This document shows positions 16,064 to 25,003 of a DNA stretch of 64,000 bases, piece after piece. A program made the translations under genes and the position numbers. Below the pieces are notes generated by a model. The model saw only the letters and a list, made by a program, of their open reading frames with translations, ran no database searches and was not told the DNA's origin. Numbering within the stretch: the first letter of the stretch is position 1; each line of letters begins with the position of its first letter. Source of the DNA: Chitinophaga filiformis. GTDB taxonomy: Bacteria; Bacteroidota; Bacteroidia; Chitinophagales; Chitinophagaceae. The stretch lies in the NCBI RefSeq assembly GCF_023100805.1, contig NZ_CP095855.1, forward strand, positions 2,583,001 to 2,647,000. The letters are read 5' to 3'.

Positions 16064-17125
16064 TCACCCAAGCTGCTTCTTAATGATCTCAAGCCCTTGT
16101 ATGACCCTGTTCATATCCCGTTCAGCTCCCATCGCTATCCTGATATATTCCCCGGCACCCACACCCGGCGCCGCAAAGATAGTCCCTGGCATTACCTCCA
16201 CACCTTCCTTCAGCAAAGATGCATACAATACCGCCGCTGTAACACCTCCCGGAAGTTTCAGCCAGCAGTGAAAACCATTCTCATGTCCGTATACCTCATA
16301 TCCCGAAAGCACCTCTCTTGTTTTTAACTGCCTGCTCTTACCTTCAATACGCTTCCGGGTGATGAGCTTTTCCAGTTCACCACTGCTAATGGCGGCCGAC
16401 ACGAAGCTGGTAAAGAAAGTAGATGGATTGCTGGAAGTCAGTTTCAGCATCATGATAATTTGTTCCCTGTATTGCTCAGGCGCCGCAATGAACGCCACTT
16501 TGACATCAGGCGCTAAGGGTTTGGACAGGCTGTAAATGTACCAGCCCAGATCTGGCGCCAGTTGTGCGAAGTTGGCAGGGGGATTGTCGTCGAGGAAGCC
16601 ATAGGCGTCATCATCGATAATGATCTGTCCGTGTTTACGGGCAATATCAATCAGTTCCAGGCGCCGTTCCAATGGCATAACGACACCGGTGGGATTGTTG
16701 ATGGTAGGCATGATATAGATGCCCCGGATATTGTGTTGTGTGCTGGCAGCGGCCAGCGCTGAAGGTAACATTCCTTTTTCATCGGTTTTGCAGCCGATCA
16801 GTTGAATGTTCAGGAGCCTGGCAATGGTCAGAAAATTAGAATAGGTAAACTCATCTACCGCTATCGCCGTGCCTTGTAAAGAAGCCGCAAGGAGTGCTAC
16901 AATAATAGCCTGATGACCGGAGATGGCCATGTATATACGATCTTCACCGATGGCAGGTCCGCTGCGTGATATCCATCCGGCTGCAACCCGTCGGTCTTCC
17001 GGGTTACCTGCCGCCGGTTTTATGGTAAACCATTCATTGTACGTTGCGCAATGCCTGTCTGTAATAGGTTTGAACACGGTCTGCTGGTCGGCGAGCACCG
17101 GGTAATTTGAGCTTAGCGATATCAT
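16064..17125 (-). CDS. Free-standing MocR-type fold-I aminotransferase (class I/II)
   Basis: A PLP-dependent aminotransferase of 353 residues from ATG 17125; the only longer start is a TTG at 17149. Motifs in order are TINNPTGVVM (substrate/PLP loop), IIIDDDAYGFLDD (the Asp/Tyr pair at PLP) and the Schiff-base lysine in YIYSLSKPLAPDVKVAF. The beginning (MISLSSNYP) and overall pattern resemble the aminotransferase half of MocR/GntR regulators, but no winged HTH precedes it, so it is presumably a true enzyme. It is the last gene of a five-gene operon with two transaminases; amino donor and acceptor are unknown. Confidence 0.85.
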   Translation of the reverse strand: MISLSSNYPVLADQQTVFKPITDRHCATYNEWFTIKPAAGNPEDRRVAAGWISRSGPAIGEDRIYMAISGHQAIIVALLAASLQGTAIAVDEFTYSNFLTIARLLNIQLIGCKTDEKGMLPSALAAASTQHNIRGIYIMPTINNPTGVVMPLERRLELIDIARKHGQIIIDDDAYGFLDDNPPANFAQLAPDLGWYIYSLSKPLAPDVKVAFIAAPEQYREQIIMMLKLTSSNPSTFFTSFVSAAISSGELEKLITRKRIEGKSRQLKTREVLSGYEVYGHENGFHCWLKLPGGVTAAVLYASLLKEGVEVMPGTIFAAPGVGAGEYIRIAMGAERDMNRVIQGLEIIKKQLG

Positions 17126-17157
17126 GGAGCTGAAGATTTGGATCGCCAAAAGTACAA

Positions 17158-18324
17158 CTATTTCTCTTCAGAGATCTTACCTGCCTGCGAGGCCAGTAAG
17201 GAAATGCCGAAACCCAGCACTGCGATCATGGTAAAAGACCAGCGCAGATCGGTGGCTTCGGAAATGAACCCGATCATGGGAGGACCCAGCAGGAAGCCCA
17301 GGAATCCGACGGTAGACACCGCGGCAATTGCGACACCGGGAGCCAGTGTTTTAGATTTGCCGGCCAGCGCCAGTACCAGGGGTACTACGGAAGAGACGCC
17401 GATACCCACCAGCAGGAAACCAATGGTAGCGGTGACGAGGTAAGGAAGGCAGATAGCCAGTAGTAAACCGGAAGTGGTCAACATACCACTGATCTGTAAT
17501 ACTGTTTTGGCGCCCAGCCTTGTTACAAAGCGGTCGGCAATAAATCTGCCACCTGCCATGGTGCTCATGAAGGCAATATAACCTGCAGTGGTGAGGTGTT
17601 CGGGTACTGCTACTATCTTCTGAAAATAGATGCCGCTCCAGTCGAACATCGTACCCTCTGTTACCAGGCTGCAGAATGCGATCAGCCCCAGTTTGAGGAT
17701 ACTGCTGTCTGGTTTGGCAAAGATGGGTTGTGAACTGTCTGATGCCTCATCCGCCGGCAAAAGGTATCGATAGAAGATCAGTACCAATGCCCAGCAGATG
17801 ATGCAGATGAAGATGTAGTGCTGTAACACCGGCAACTCCATGTTGATAGCGATAGTGCCGATCCCTACCCCCGCAAAACCTGCTAAACTCCACAGACCGT
17901 GGAAAGAAGCCATAATGGACCTGCCATATAAAGCCTCTATTCCAACAGCCTGTGTGTTCATGGATATTTCAAAAACATTGTTCATAAAGCCGAAACAGAA
18001 CAATAGTATCACCAACTGCCATATCTCTGAAGCCAGCCCAATCGCGGATAGCATAAGCGGGAATAACAATCCGGCACTGATCAGTACTTTCCGGCTACCC
18101 ATGCGGGTAACCAGCCAGCCCGATACCGGCAGGCTTACCATCAGGCCGATAGGCAGGGCAAACAATACGCCGCCCAGTGCGGCATTGTTCAGCCGGAAGA
18201 TGGCCTTGATATCATGGATGCGGCAGGCCCAGCTGGTATAGGTCAGTCCGGCGATGAAAAAGAATACGCTTGCTGCAATACGGTGAGACCGCTTCAGGTT
18301 AAGATGGACAGTCAGATCTTTCAT
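17158..18324 (-). CDS. MFS transporter (YbjJ/FucP-like)
   Basis: A 388-residue transporter with about 12 membrane helices. The loop between helices 2 and 3 has the MFS motif GWLVTRMGSRKVL, and the matching motif in the second half is GRFIADRFVTRLGAK. The N-terminal WACRIHDIKAIFRLNNAALGGVLFALPIG is typical of YbjJ-like members. Placed between the MocR-type aminotransferase and the HAD gene with 7-32 nt gaps, it most likely exports or imports the operon's amino compound. Direction and substrate cannot be deduced. Confidence 0.88.
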   Translation of the reverse strand: MKDLTVHLNLKRSHRIAASVFFFIAGLTYTSWACRIHDIKAIFRLNNAALGGVLFALPIGLMVSLPVSGWLVTRMGSRKVLISAGLLFPLMLSAIGLASEIWQLVILLFCFGFMNNVFEISMNTQAVGIEALYGRSIMASFHGLWSLAGFAGVGIGTIAINMELPVLQHYIFICIICWALVLIFYRYLLPADEASDSSQPIFAKPDSSILKLGLIAFCSLVTEGTMFDWSGIYFQKIVAVPEHLTTAGYIAFMSTMAGGRFIADRFVTRLGAKTVLQISGMLTTSGLLLAICLPYLVTATIGFLLVGIGVSSVVPLVLALAGKSKTLAPGVAIAAVSTVGFLGFLLGPPMIGFISEATDLRWSFTMIAVLGFGISLLASQAGKISEEK

Positions 18325-18330
18325 AAATCG

Positions 18331-19014
18331 TTACGAGGTTAAGGTCATAAGGCCAATATGCTGCTCCAGTTCGTCATAATCCGAGATCTTGATGATGTCG
18401 TTGATATGTGCCAGCTTCTTGTTGTCAATACCGATAAACTTTATGCCAAGTTGCAATGTGGCCTGGTAGTCCCAGTTGCCATCGCCTACATAAATGATAT
18501 CGGAAAGCTCGGGCGATTCATTATGCCGCTTGTTCATCTTATGGATGGTGTGACCGATAATATCCCGTCTTGCAAAGGCATCCTGTGCAAAGGAAGCGGC
18601 ACTGCATTCTTCGATATTAATACCCGCAACCTGCAATTTAAACAACGCAGATTGTTTCCAGCCACCGGTGGCCAGGCCTATTCTCAGGTCTTCATTACGG
18701 GCCAGTGTGCTGATGATCTTCCCTGCTTTGGGGATTTCCCTGAAGTGGCTGGCCTGTTTTTCATAAGCCTCTTCCAGTAATGTGCAGAAGCAATCAATGA
18801 AGTTCTCTATTTCGGTGACCGTGCATGGACGGTTCCTGCGTTCGAGCGATAGCTGGTTCAGGATGCCTGAGTCGGTGGTGTTCTCGTAGTGACCGTAATT
18901 GGTATTAAAGTCGGAGAAGTTGAAAGTAGCGGCAATGGCCTTTGTAAAACAGAGATCATCTATTTCTGTCGTATTGGTCAATGTGCCATCTATATCGAAA
19001 ATAATGTACTTCAT
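18331..19014 (-). CDS. HAD-superfamily phosphatase
   Basis: A 227-residue haloacid-dehalogenase hydrolase. Motif I is FDIDGTLTNT (nucleophile D at position 7 and acid D two residues on), motif II the Thr in IGLATGGWK, motif III K near MNKRHN, and motif IV VGDGNWDYQA. A helical cap lies between residues 15 and 90, as in phosphoglycolate-type phosphatases. It sits in the operon between the transporter and the alcohol dehydrogenase, so it probably dephosphorylates a pathway intermediate. Specificity unknown. Confidence 0.88.
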   Translation of the reverse strand: MKYIIFDIDGTLTNTTEIDDLCFTKAIAATFNFSDFNTNYGHYENTTDSGILNQLSLERRNRPCTVTEIENFIDCFCTLLEEAYEKQASHFREIPKAGKIISTLARNEDLRIGLATGGWKQSALFKLQVAGINIEECSAASFAQDAFARRDIIGHTIHKMNKRHNESPELSDIIYVGDGNWDYQATLQLGIKFIGIDNKKLAHINDIIKISDYDELEQHIGLMTLTS

Positions 19015-19024
19015 AAAAGCAGTT

Positions 19025-20047
19025 TTAAAACTTGATAACAGATTTCAGGCTGGAGATCTCATTGTTACGCTGACGTTTGGCAACGTTACATCCAAGGTCT
19101 GACAGGGCATCCCTGAATTCGTCGATGCCGTATGCTTTCGTGATGATCTTCTCCAGTCCCAGCACCTGGCCGTTGATGAGGTCAACAGCATGTTTGAAGG
19201 TGTCCTGCGAATCGATGGAGCCGATGATGGAAATACTGCGGTCGGTGATCTCACGCGGATTGATGGTCTGCTGATTGTTCCGCAGTCCTATCAGTGCAAT
19301 CTTTCCGCCATCGGCTATTGCATCGATCGATTTTTCCAGCATGCTGCCTGTAGTGTCCACGATCAGGTCATACTGGTGTTTACGAGGTGCAAAATGGCCA
19401 GACAGGTACCAGCCCGGACTAAGGATGTCATTGCTGGTAATAAGCTCGGTTCTGTTGGCAGAAGTCTCATAGATGGTACCTGCCCGGATACCGTATTGTT
19501 TCAAGGCCAGGTAGAACAGCAGTCCGATAGGACCGCCGCCCAGGATGGCTACGTTGTAGAAAGGAGTGACCGCCAGTTTCTTTACTGCTGTGAGCACACA
19601 GCTGAGCGGTTCAGACATGGCGCCCTGTTCGAAAGGCACAGCATCTGCCAGGGGATAGATAAAGCGTTTGGTGGTCTTGAAATATTTCGTGAAGGTGCCG
19701 TCAATGGAAACGCCTGCTTCGGTGGTCGATTTCAGGAAACAGTGATTCCTTAGTCCTTTCCTGCAGTTCTCGCAGTAACCACAGTAATAGGTAGGGTCGA
19801 TAATGACACGGTCGCCCACATTGAAATTTTCAACGCCCCTGCCTTTTTCGACAATTATACCGGCCGATTCGTGGCCGATGATTACTTTCTCCTTTGCATT
19901 ATATTCACCGGAGATGATGCTGAGGTCTGTGCCGCAGATGCCGGTGGCGCGGATCTCTACGATCACTTCGTCTGGCAATGTGATGGCCGGTTCTTCCCGT
20001 TCTTCAAGTTGAATGTTCCAGGGACCGTGATAAACGATAGCTTGCAT
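19025..20047 (-). CDS. Zinc-dependent medium-chain alcohol dehydrogenase
   Basis: A 340-residue MDR dehydrogenase from ATG 20047 (a TTG at 20056 is less likely). Catalytic zinc ligands are the Cys of TGICGTDLS and the His of IGHESAG. The structural zinc lobe is intact with four cysteines in YYCGYCENCRKGLRNHC. The NAD(P)-binding Rossmann motif is AILGGGPIGLLF. It resembles threonine/sorbitol dehydrogenase-type enzymes, oxidising a secondary alcohol to a ketone that a neighbouring transaminase could aminate. That coupling is inference from operon order: the next gene upstream is a class III aminotransferase 12 nt away. Confidence 0.9.
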   Translation of the reverse strand: MQAIVYHGPWNIQLEEREEPAITLPDEVIVEIRATGICGTDLSIISGEYNAKEKVIIGHESAGIIVEKGRGVENFNVGDRVIIDPTYYCGYCENCRKGLRNHCFLKSTTEAGVSIDGTFTKYFKTTKRFIYPLADAVPFEQGAMSEPLSCVLTAVKKLAVTPFYNVAILGGGPIGLLFYLALKQYGIRAGTIYETSANRTELITSNDILSPGWYLSGHFAPRKHQYDLIVDTTGSMLEKSIDAIADGGKIALIGLRNNQQTINPREITDRSISIIGSIDSQDTFKHAVDLINGQVLGLEKIITKAYGIDEFRDALSDLGCNVAKRQRNNEISSLKSVIKF

Positions 20048-20059
20048 GGGTAACAATTT

Positions 20060-21292
20060 TTAAAGCTGACTGAATAATTTGTCCAGCCTGTCGCAGATCT
20101 CCTGTACATCATCGACAGTGGCAGTGAGAGCGGGTCTTACTTTTACAACATTGCCAAAGCCATACCTGGAGCCCCTGAGAATAAGTTTCTGTTCTTCCAG
20201 TGCTTTGTCAATGATCCTGTTGGTGAGTGGTACATCCGGGGCGCCGTCTTTATCAACGATCTCCATTCCCCACATATATCCCATTCCTCTTACATCGCCG
20301 ATGAAGTGACCATATTTCTCTTTCAGCCGGTTGAGCAGCGTGCCGAGTATCACACCATTATCGCGTACATTTCCGAGGAATCCTTCCCGGGATACGATCT
20401 CCATTGTTTTCTGCGCAGCCGACAGTGAGAGCAGGTTGCCACCGGAAGTGTAGGAATGCTCAAATTTTTCCAGTACGGCAAATTCAGGCCTGTACAGGAT
20501 AGCAGCAGTAGGAATGCCTATACCGCCCAATCCTTTCGCCAGTGTAATGATATCGGGTTGCATATCAAAATGCTCGCTGGCAAACATATACCCTGTTCTG
20601 CCTATGCCGGTCTGCACCTCGTCGGAGATGAGAACGATGTCCAGTTCATCACAGATCTTTTTGATCCTTTCAAAATATCCGGGAGGCGGTACAATGTTAC
20701 CGCCGTTGCCCAGGATGGGTTCCATGATGATGCAGGATACGTTGCCGGAGCCGCCGTATTCTACATAGTCATAGATAGCCTCTGTGCACAGGTAGCCGCA
20801 ATTGGGGTACTTGGCCGAATAAGGGCACCTGTAGCAATAAGGCGCAGGTACAATAGCGTGTTTGTTGGAGATGGTGTTGGCGAATGACTTTCTTCTGAAA
20901 GCATTCCCTGAAATACTGGTCGTGAAAAGGGTTTGTCCGTGATGCGAGAGGGACAGGCTAAGTACTTCATTTTTACCATTGAACTTGTTGGCAATTTTAA
21001 CAGCGCCTTCATTGGCAGTGGAACCAATGATGTCACGCATCCAGCCATCAGTAATACCTTCAGGAGCATGTTCCAGTATGCTGTTCAGCACATTGGACGC
21101 AAGTTCGCCGGTAAAAGAGGAGGAAACATGTATCAGATCTTTCACCTGCTGCTGCAGGACGTCTACTACCTCTGGATGACTGTATCCGAGGGCGAGATTG
21201 AAGGTACCCGAAACGGCATCGATGTACTCTTCATCATGTGAAGTATAAAGGCGTATGCCACTGCCTTTAGTAAACTGAATGTTAACAGACAT
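20060..21292 (-). CDS. Class III (fold-I) aminotransferase
   Basis: A 410-residue PLP enzyme of the ornithine/GABA aminotransferase class. Signs are the glycine/serine-rich phosphate loop (IGSTANEGAVKIA), VLISDEVQTGIGRTG with the Asp that contacts the pyridine nitrogen, and the Schiff-base Lys in IITLAKGLGGIGIP. A cysteine-rich insert (CYRCPYSAKYPNCGYLC) is shared with a subgroup of omega-aminotransferases. It is the first gene of the five-gene operon, and a 534-nt gene-free AT-rich region precedes it. The substrate could be an amino acid, a sugar or a cyclitol ketone. Confidence 0.9.
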   Translation of the reverse strand: MSVNIQFTKGSGIRLYTSHDEEYIDAVSGTFNLALGYSHPEVVDVLQQQVKDLIHVSSSFTGELASNVLNSILEHAPEGITDGWMRDIIGSTANEGAVKIANKFNGKNEVLSLSLSHHGQTLFTTSISGNAFRRKSFANTISNKHAIVPAPYCYRCPYSAKYPNCGYLCTEAIYDYVEYGGSGNVSCIIMEPILGNGGNIVPPPGYFERIKKICDELDIVLISDEVQTGIGRTGYMFASEHFDMQPDIITLAKGLGGIGIPTAAILYRPEFAVLEKFEHSYTSGGNLLSLSAAQKTMEIVSREGFLGNVRDNGVILGTLLNRLKEKYGHFIGDVRGMGYMWGMEIVDKDGAPDVPLTNRIIDKALEEQKLILRGSRYGFGNVVKVRPALTATVDDVQEICDRLDKLFSQL

Positions 21293-21826
21293 GGGGGTGG
21301 GTTTTACATAAGAAAATCAAAATGGTGGAATGGCGTAAGATAACGGTCACATAGACTGAGTTACATAACGAACAATTGTTTCTTGAACTTCCTGCAGGGA
21401 ATCCGGGTTATACAATTTTTTTTTGACGTGGTGGATATGAAAATGTGGCTAGCTTCATTATCAAAATTCACGATGCCAAAGTAGAATGTATTTATGAGAA
21501 TTTATTTTTTTTGTTTTAACTGAATCCTTTATTTTTTATTAAATAGGATTGTAAATTGTTGTTGGAAGTGAGAATTGATAGGACGCTGTAATGCGCTACT
21601 GTACGTTGTTGTACGGTGTTGCTGCATATATATTGCATGCGATGGACCTGTTACATTACTGCATTTATTTTATGGTATAACAGTGTTATAGAACAGCAAC
21701 TGAAATGGTGTTGCGTTCATATGTTAATAACGCTGTAAAACAGGAATGGCTGCCCCGGTTTTATGCGGAACAGCCACTCCTGTATTATTTTTCACTTTTC
21801 GTTTATCAGAACAACGCGCAGCGTCG
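21293..21826. other. Gene-free AT-rich region upstream of the aminotransferase operon
   Basis: 534 nt without a credible gene. It must hold the promoter of the leftward operon, but I found no perfect -7 element. A hairpin (21740-21752 with 21771-21783, one mismatch) follows the lipoprotein gene at the right end. The segment 21481-21560 is notably A/T rich compared with the flanks. Confidence 0.5.
21740..21783 (-). terminator. Hairpin, probable terminator of the lipoprotein gene
   Basis: ACAGGAATGGCTG (21740-21752) and CAGCCACTCCTGT (21771-21783) pair with one mismatch. The T run on the minus strand is short (TTTTA), so termination strength is uncertain. Confidence 0.45.
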
Positions 21827-22339
21827 TTATTCTATTACGGTAACCTTCCCTTTGTAAACACCCCTGATACGACGCTCGCCAAATTCAAGTACATAGGTAA
21901 AGGTTTGGTATTGCGGCCCCTGTACGAAGGTGAGACTTCCTCCTGTAGGTTTGCTGAGTATCTCTCCTGTTCCTGTTACTTCCTGTCCGTCTTTATAGGA
22001 GACGTTCTGGTAGAGCAGGGCCACATCAAAATTCTTTTTGCTGTCAAATGCCGCTGAGTCGGCCGGCATATAGGTATAGGTAACCTTATCCGATAATGTT
22101 TCCAGCAGGAACTGAACCGTATGCACCTTGCCGGAGAAAGAGGCAGATTGCTTCATGTCAGTAAAGGCAACTTCAATGCCGCCTGTCCAGTTTTTCCTGA
22201 TAGCATAATCTGTATGGAAAAGGGAGTCATTCAGTGTAAAACCATTACGGGGATCTACTCCATCATTGCCACCGTATACACATCCTGAAAAGTATAAAAA
22301 TAGTATAGCAGCCGCAAGGCTGAGCGTTGACATCTTCAT
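21827..22339 (-). CDS. Lipoprotein, paralogue of the neighbouring gene
   Basis: A 170-residue lipoprotein with the signal MKMSTLSLAAAILFLYFSGC. After the lipid-carrying Cys comes the aligned pattern NGFTLNDSLFHTDYAI, an F-S-G-K segment, TYTYMPADSAAFDSKKNFDVALLY, and a last strand RRIRGVYKGKVTVIE. The same order (NGFTYNGETVNTPYG, TYTYKNGDSTGYDRTKNFEEAVVY, TLTVKGEYNGEVKVLK) is present in the next gene, so the two are tandem paralogues of equal length. No known family; beta-rich. A minus-strand CAAATATA box (TATATTTG) lies 39 nt upstream at 22378-22385. Confidence 0.8.
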   Translation of the reverse strand: MKMSTLSLAAAILFLYFSGCVYGGNDGVDPRNGFTLNDSLFHTDYAIRKNWTGGIEVAFTDMKQSASFSGKVHTVQFLLETLSDKVTYTYMPADSAAFDSKKNFDVALLYQNVSYKDGQEVTGTGEILSKPTGGSLTFVQGPQYQTFTYVLEFGERRIRGVYKGKVTVIE

Positions 22340-22377
22340 TAGTTGTAGGTTTCTTGTAGTCTATACCGATAATGACG

Positions 22378-22385
22378 CAAATATA
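22378..22385 (-). promoter_or_regulatory. Putative -7 element of the second lipoprotein gene
   Basis: On the minus strand this reads TATATTTG, matching TAnnTTTG, 39 nt before the start at 22339. No -33 TTG is evident. Together with the terminator at 22408-22441 it suggests that the two paralogues are transcribed separately. Confidence 0.35.
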
Positions 22386-22407
22386 TAAATTGTTTCTGAT
22401 GAGCGGA

Positions 22408-22441
22408 ATAAAAAAAAGGCTGCCCGTATGAACAGGCAGCC
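22408..22441 (-). terminator. Intrinsic terminator of the upstream lipoprotein gene
   Basis: On the minus strand GGCTGCC (22441-22435) pairs with GGCAGCC (22424-22418), followed by a run of eight or more T. It lies 27 nt after the stop of the gene at 22468-22980. Confidence 0.75.
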
Positions 22442-22467
22442 CTCCTTAAGCAGGGGAATTTTATTGG

Positions 22468-22980
22468 TTATTTTAAAACTTTTACCTCGCCGTTATACTC
22501 GCCCTTAACGGTAAGGGTCTTATATTTCAGCTCATATACCACGCTATAAACTTCCTGGGTCTTTTTCACAGTAACTGTGCCTCCAACAAGGGAATCGAGG
22601 TAAGTGGCGTTATCGCTGAATTCTCCATTGGCATAGGGTTGTTTGAAGTATACAACTGCTTCTTCGAAGTTTTTGGTCCTGTCATAGCCGGTAGAATCGC
22701 CGTTTTTATAGGTATATGTCTGACCGGAAATAACGGTATCCAGGTCAATACCAACTGCGCTGGCGGTTCCTGAAAAGCCTTCGAGGGTTAGATCTTTATC
22801 AGAAAATGCAATTTGTCTTCCGTCAGTAGCCCAGTCGAACAGGTAACCATAAGGTGTGTTGACAGTTTCTCCGTTATAGGTGAAGCCATTAACAGGGGAT
22901 TGGTCCGGATTTTCCTCGTCTTTACTACATGCAGCAAGGAACAGTGTGGCAGCGAACAGGCTAAAAACTAATTTTTTCAT
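22468..22980 (-). CDS. Lipoprotein with probable surface-export signal
   Basis: A 170-residue lipoprotein: MKKLVFSLFAATLFLAAC then SKDEEN. The acidic tetrad just after the lipidated Cys resembles the Bacteroidota lipoprotein export signal, so surface exposure is plausible. The mature part is beta-rich and aligns along its whole length with the downstream paralogue. No known family. A TATATTTG box on the minus strand at 23153-23146 lies 166 nt upstream and may be its -7 element. Paralogues divided by their own terminator suggest separately tuned copies. Confidence 0.8.
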   Translation of the reverse strand: MKKLVFSLFAATLFLAACSKDEENPDQSPVNGFTYNGETVNTPYGYLFDWATDGRQIAFSDKDLTLEGFSGTASAVGIDLDTVISGQTYTYKNGDSTGYDRTKNFEEAVVYFKQPYANGEFSDNATYLDSLVGGTVTVKKTQEVYSVVYELKYKTLTVKGEYNGEVKVLK

Positions 22981-23247
22981 GATCTGTGAATTGGTTCTGG
23001 TATAGGTTAAACATCGTCACCATGACGAATATGCTTAGGTTTTCCTTTCAATCAGATTGGCAGATACAGTAAAACAGTGATTCGGCGTAAAAAAACAGTT
23101 GTACGGTAAAAAACAATCATGACCGCTATGAGCGGCATTGCGGCGCAAATATAGTAATATTATTTATAATATGGGTCTGTGTTCAATGAAGGGAGAAGAC
23201 ATGCCCTGGCAGCAATATGACTGCCAGAACATGGATCCCTGGTTTTA

Positions 23248-23979
23248 TCAGGACTGGCTGTTCAGGGCAGCCTGTAATTCAGCTTCATTTGTGAGATCGA
23301 GGCGTAAGGGGGTAATAGAAACAAAATCATTTTCCACCGCCCACCTGTCGGTACCTTCTTCTGCAGGTTCCAGCGGAGTAACGGTAAACCAGTAATGTTT
23401 ACGGTTCATGGGGTCGGTACCGGGCACGATCTTTCCGTCATAGAGACGAACTGATTGCCGCGTCCAGCGGATCCCCTTCGGTAATGGTGGAAAATTGACG
23501 TTAAATAAGCTTAGCCCCGGCTTTTCGAGCAAGATCTGAAGCACCATTTCCACATAATTTTCAAAAGCAGGAAAATTGGGCTCCGATTTACCCACAGGGG
23601 TGCTCAGGGCAATGCCTTTAATTCCCAGTAGCACAGCCTGCTTGGCGGCGGCCAGTGTACCGGAATGCCACATTCCGTTACCGAGATTCGGCCCCATATT
23701 GATGCCCGACAGCACAACATCCGTCTTTGCGTACAGGTGAGTGCCCAAAGCAACACAATCGGCCGGCGTGCCGTTCACCCGGTAGGCCTCTATACCTTCA
23801 AAGTTGATGGGAGAGGCCTTAAAGGAAAGCGGCCGCGAATGGGTTACCGCATGCCCCATAGAAGACTGTTCCACATCCGGCGCTACTATCCTGACTTCTC
23901 CGAAACGCCTTGCTACTTTTGCGAGGGCAGCTATACCTGGGCTATAAATGCCATCGTCATTGGTAATTAGTATTCTCAT
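23248..23979 (-). CDS. surE: SurE 5'/3'-nucleotidase
   Basis: A 243-residue SurE phosphatase acting on nucleoside 5'/3'-monophosphates with divalent metal. Diagnostic motifs are MRILITNDDGIYSPGI (metal-binding N-D-D at positions 7-9), VAPDVEQSSMGHAVT (catalytic Ser/Asn region), VNGTPADCVALG and SGINMGPNLGNGMWHSGTLAAA. Length is normal. It is divergent from the lipid kinase with a 62-nt gap. A role in stress survival and nucleotide recycling is known for the family. Confidence 0.97.
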   Translation of the reverse strand: MRILITNDDGIYSPGIAALAKVARRFGEVRIVAPDVEQSSMGHAVTHSRPLSFKASPINFEGIEAYRVNGTPADCVALGTHLYAKTDVVLSGINMGPNLGNGMWHSGTLAAAKQAVLLGIKGIALSTPVGKSEPNFPAFENYVEMVLQILLEKPGLSLFNVNFPPLPKGIRWTRQSVRLYDGKIVPGTDPMNRKHYWFTVTPLEPAEEGTDRWAVENDFVSITPLRLDLTNEAELQAALNSQS

Positions 23980-24041
23980 ACCTATGCGGCCTCCAAATTC
24001 ATGCCATCGGGGCGTGGTATCGTTTTTGCAAATAATATGTT

Positions 24042-24935
24042 ATGAAAGCGCATTTACTGCACAACCCCAAAGCGGGTGATAAGGACCATAGCGAAAATGA
24101 GCTGATAAAACAGATCAGCGCTCATGGTATCCGCTGCCTGTACGCCAGCACAAAAAAGGAATGGGTGAAAGATCTCACGCCTGATGCAGATTTTGTGATC
24201 ATTGCAGGAGGAGATGGTACTGTCCGAAAGGTCATTCTCGAATTTCTGAAAGGTAAAGCAGGCGATAAAAGATATCCTATCGCACTACTGCCCATGGGCA
24301 CTGCCAACAACATCAGCCGATCGCTGCATCTCATGGGAGATCGTGATGCTGTTATCAGCTCCTGGAGCCAGCACCATATTCAGAAATTTGATGTAGGTAA
24401 GATAGCAGGTTTTCATGAACAGATGTTCTTCCTGGAAGGTTTCGGATTCGGTATATTTCCCGTACTGATGGAAGCGATGAAACAATTGGAAGAACCTGAT
24501 GAGCCGGAGGAAAAGATAAAAATGGCCCTGGAAATGTTACATGATATCATCGATAGTTATGAAGCACAGGAATGCCGCCTGGAAGTAGATGGTGTAGATC
24601 ATTCCGGTAAATACCTGATGGTGGAAGTGATGAACATCCGTTCCATTGGCCCGGGCCTGAACCTGAATGGCAATGCAGATGTGGGCGATGGAGAACTGGA
24701 AGTAGTATTGCTGGGAGAAGATAAAAGAAAAGCCTTTTCAGCATATATCAAAGACCGGATCTCATCAGCTGCACATAAGGACTACGATCTTCCTGTTATC
24801 AAAGGGAAGAGCATCAGGATGGGCTGGGAGGATGAACATGCACATATTGACGATGAACTGGTAAAAGTAGGGAAGGCCAAAAGCTACATTGTCAGCATTT
24901 TGAAGCGGGAACTCGAATTTTTAGTTCCTGCCTGA
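24042..24935 (+). CDS. Diacylglycerol-kinase-family lipid kinase (YegS-like)
   Basis: A 297-residue lipid kinase of the DAGK catalytic fold. The nucleotide-binding motif is FVIIAGGDGTVRKVI, preceded by the strand HLLHNPKAG. A second conserved block is LPMGTANNISRSL, and the C-terminal lobe is beta-rich with the family pattern GDGELEVVLL. Substrates in the family are diacylglycerol, sphingoid bases or phosphatidylglycerol; which applies here is not visible. Sphingolipid-making Bacteroidota commonly carry such kinases. The next gene, a lone ABC ATPase, is 68 nt downstream. Confidence 0.9.
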   Translation: MKAHLLHNPKAGDKDHSENELIKQISAHGIRCLYASTKKEWVKDLTPDADFVIIAGGDGTVRKVILEFLKGKAGDKRYPIALLPMGTANNISRSLHLMGDRDAVISSWSQHHIQKFDVGKIAGFHEQMFFLEGFGFGIFPVLMEAMKQLEEPDEPEEKIKMALEMLHDIIDSYEAQECRLEVDGVDHSGKYLMVEVMNIRSIGPGLNLNGNADVGDGELEVVLLGEDKRKAFSAYIKDRISSAAHKDYDLPVIKGKSIRMGWEDEHAHIDDELVKVGKAKSYIVSILKRELEFLVPA

Positions 24936-25003
24936 GTATGGATCGCTTGCTTCCTGCCTGTATATGTGGTAATTTGCAGCTTTTTATGTGATATAAGCTT
25001 TAT

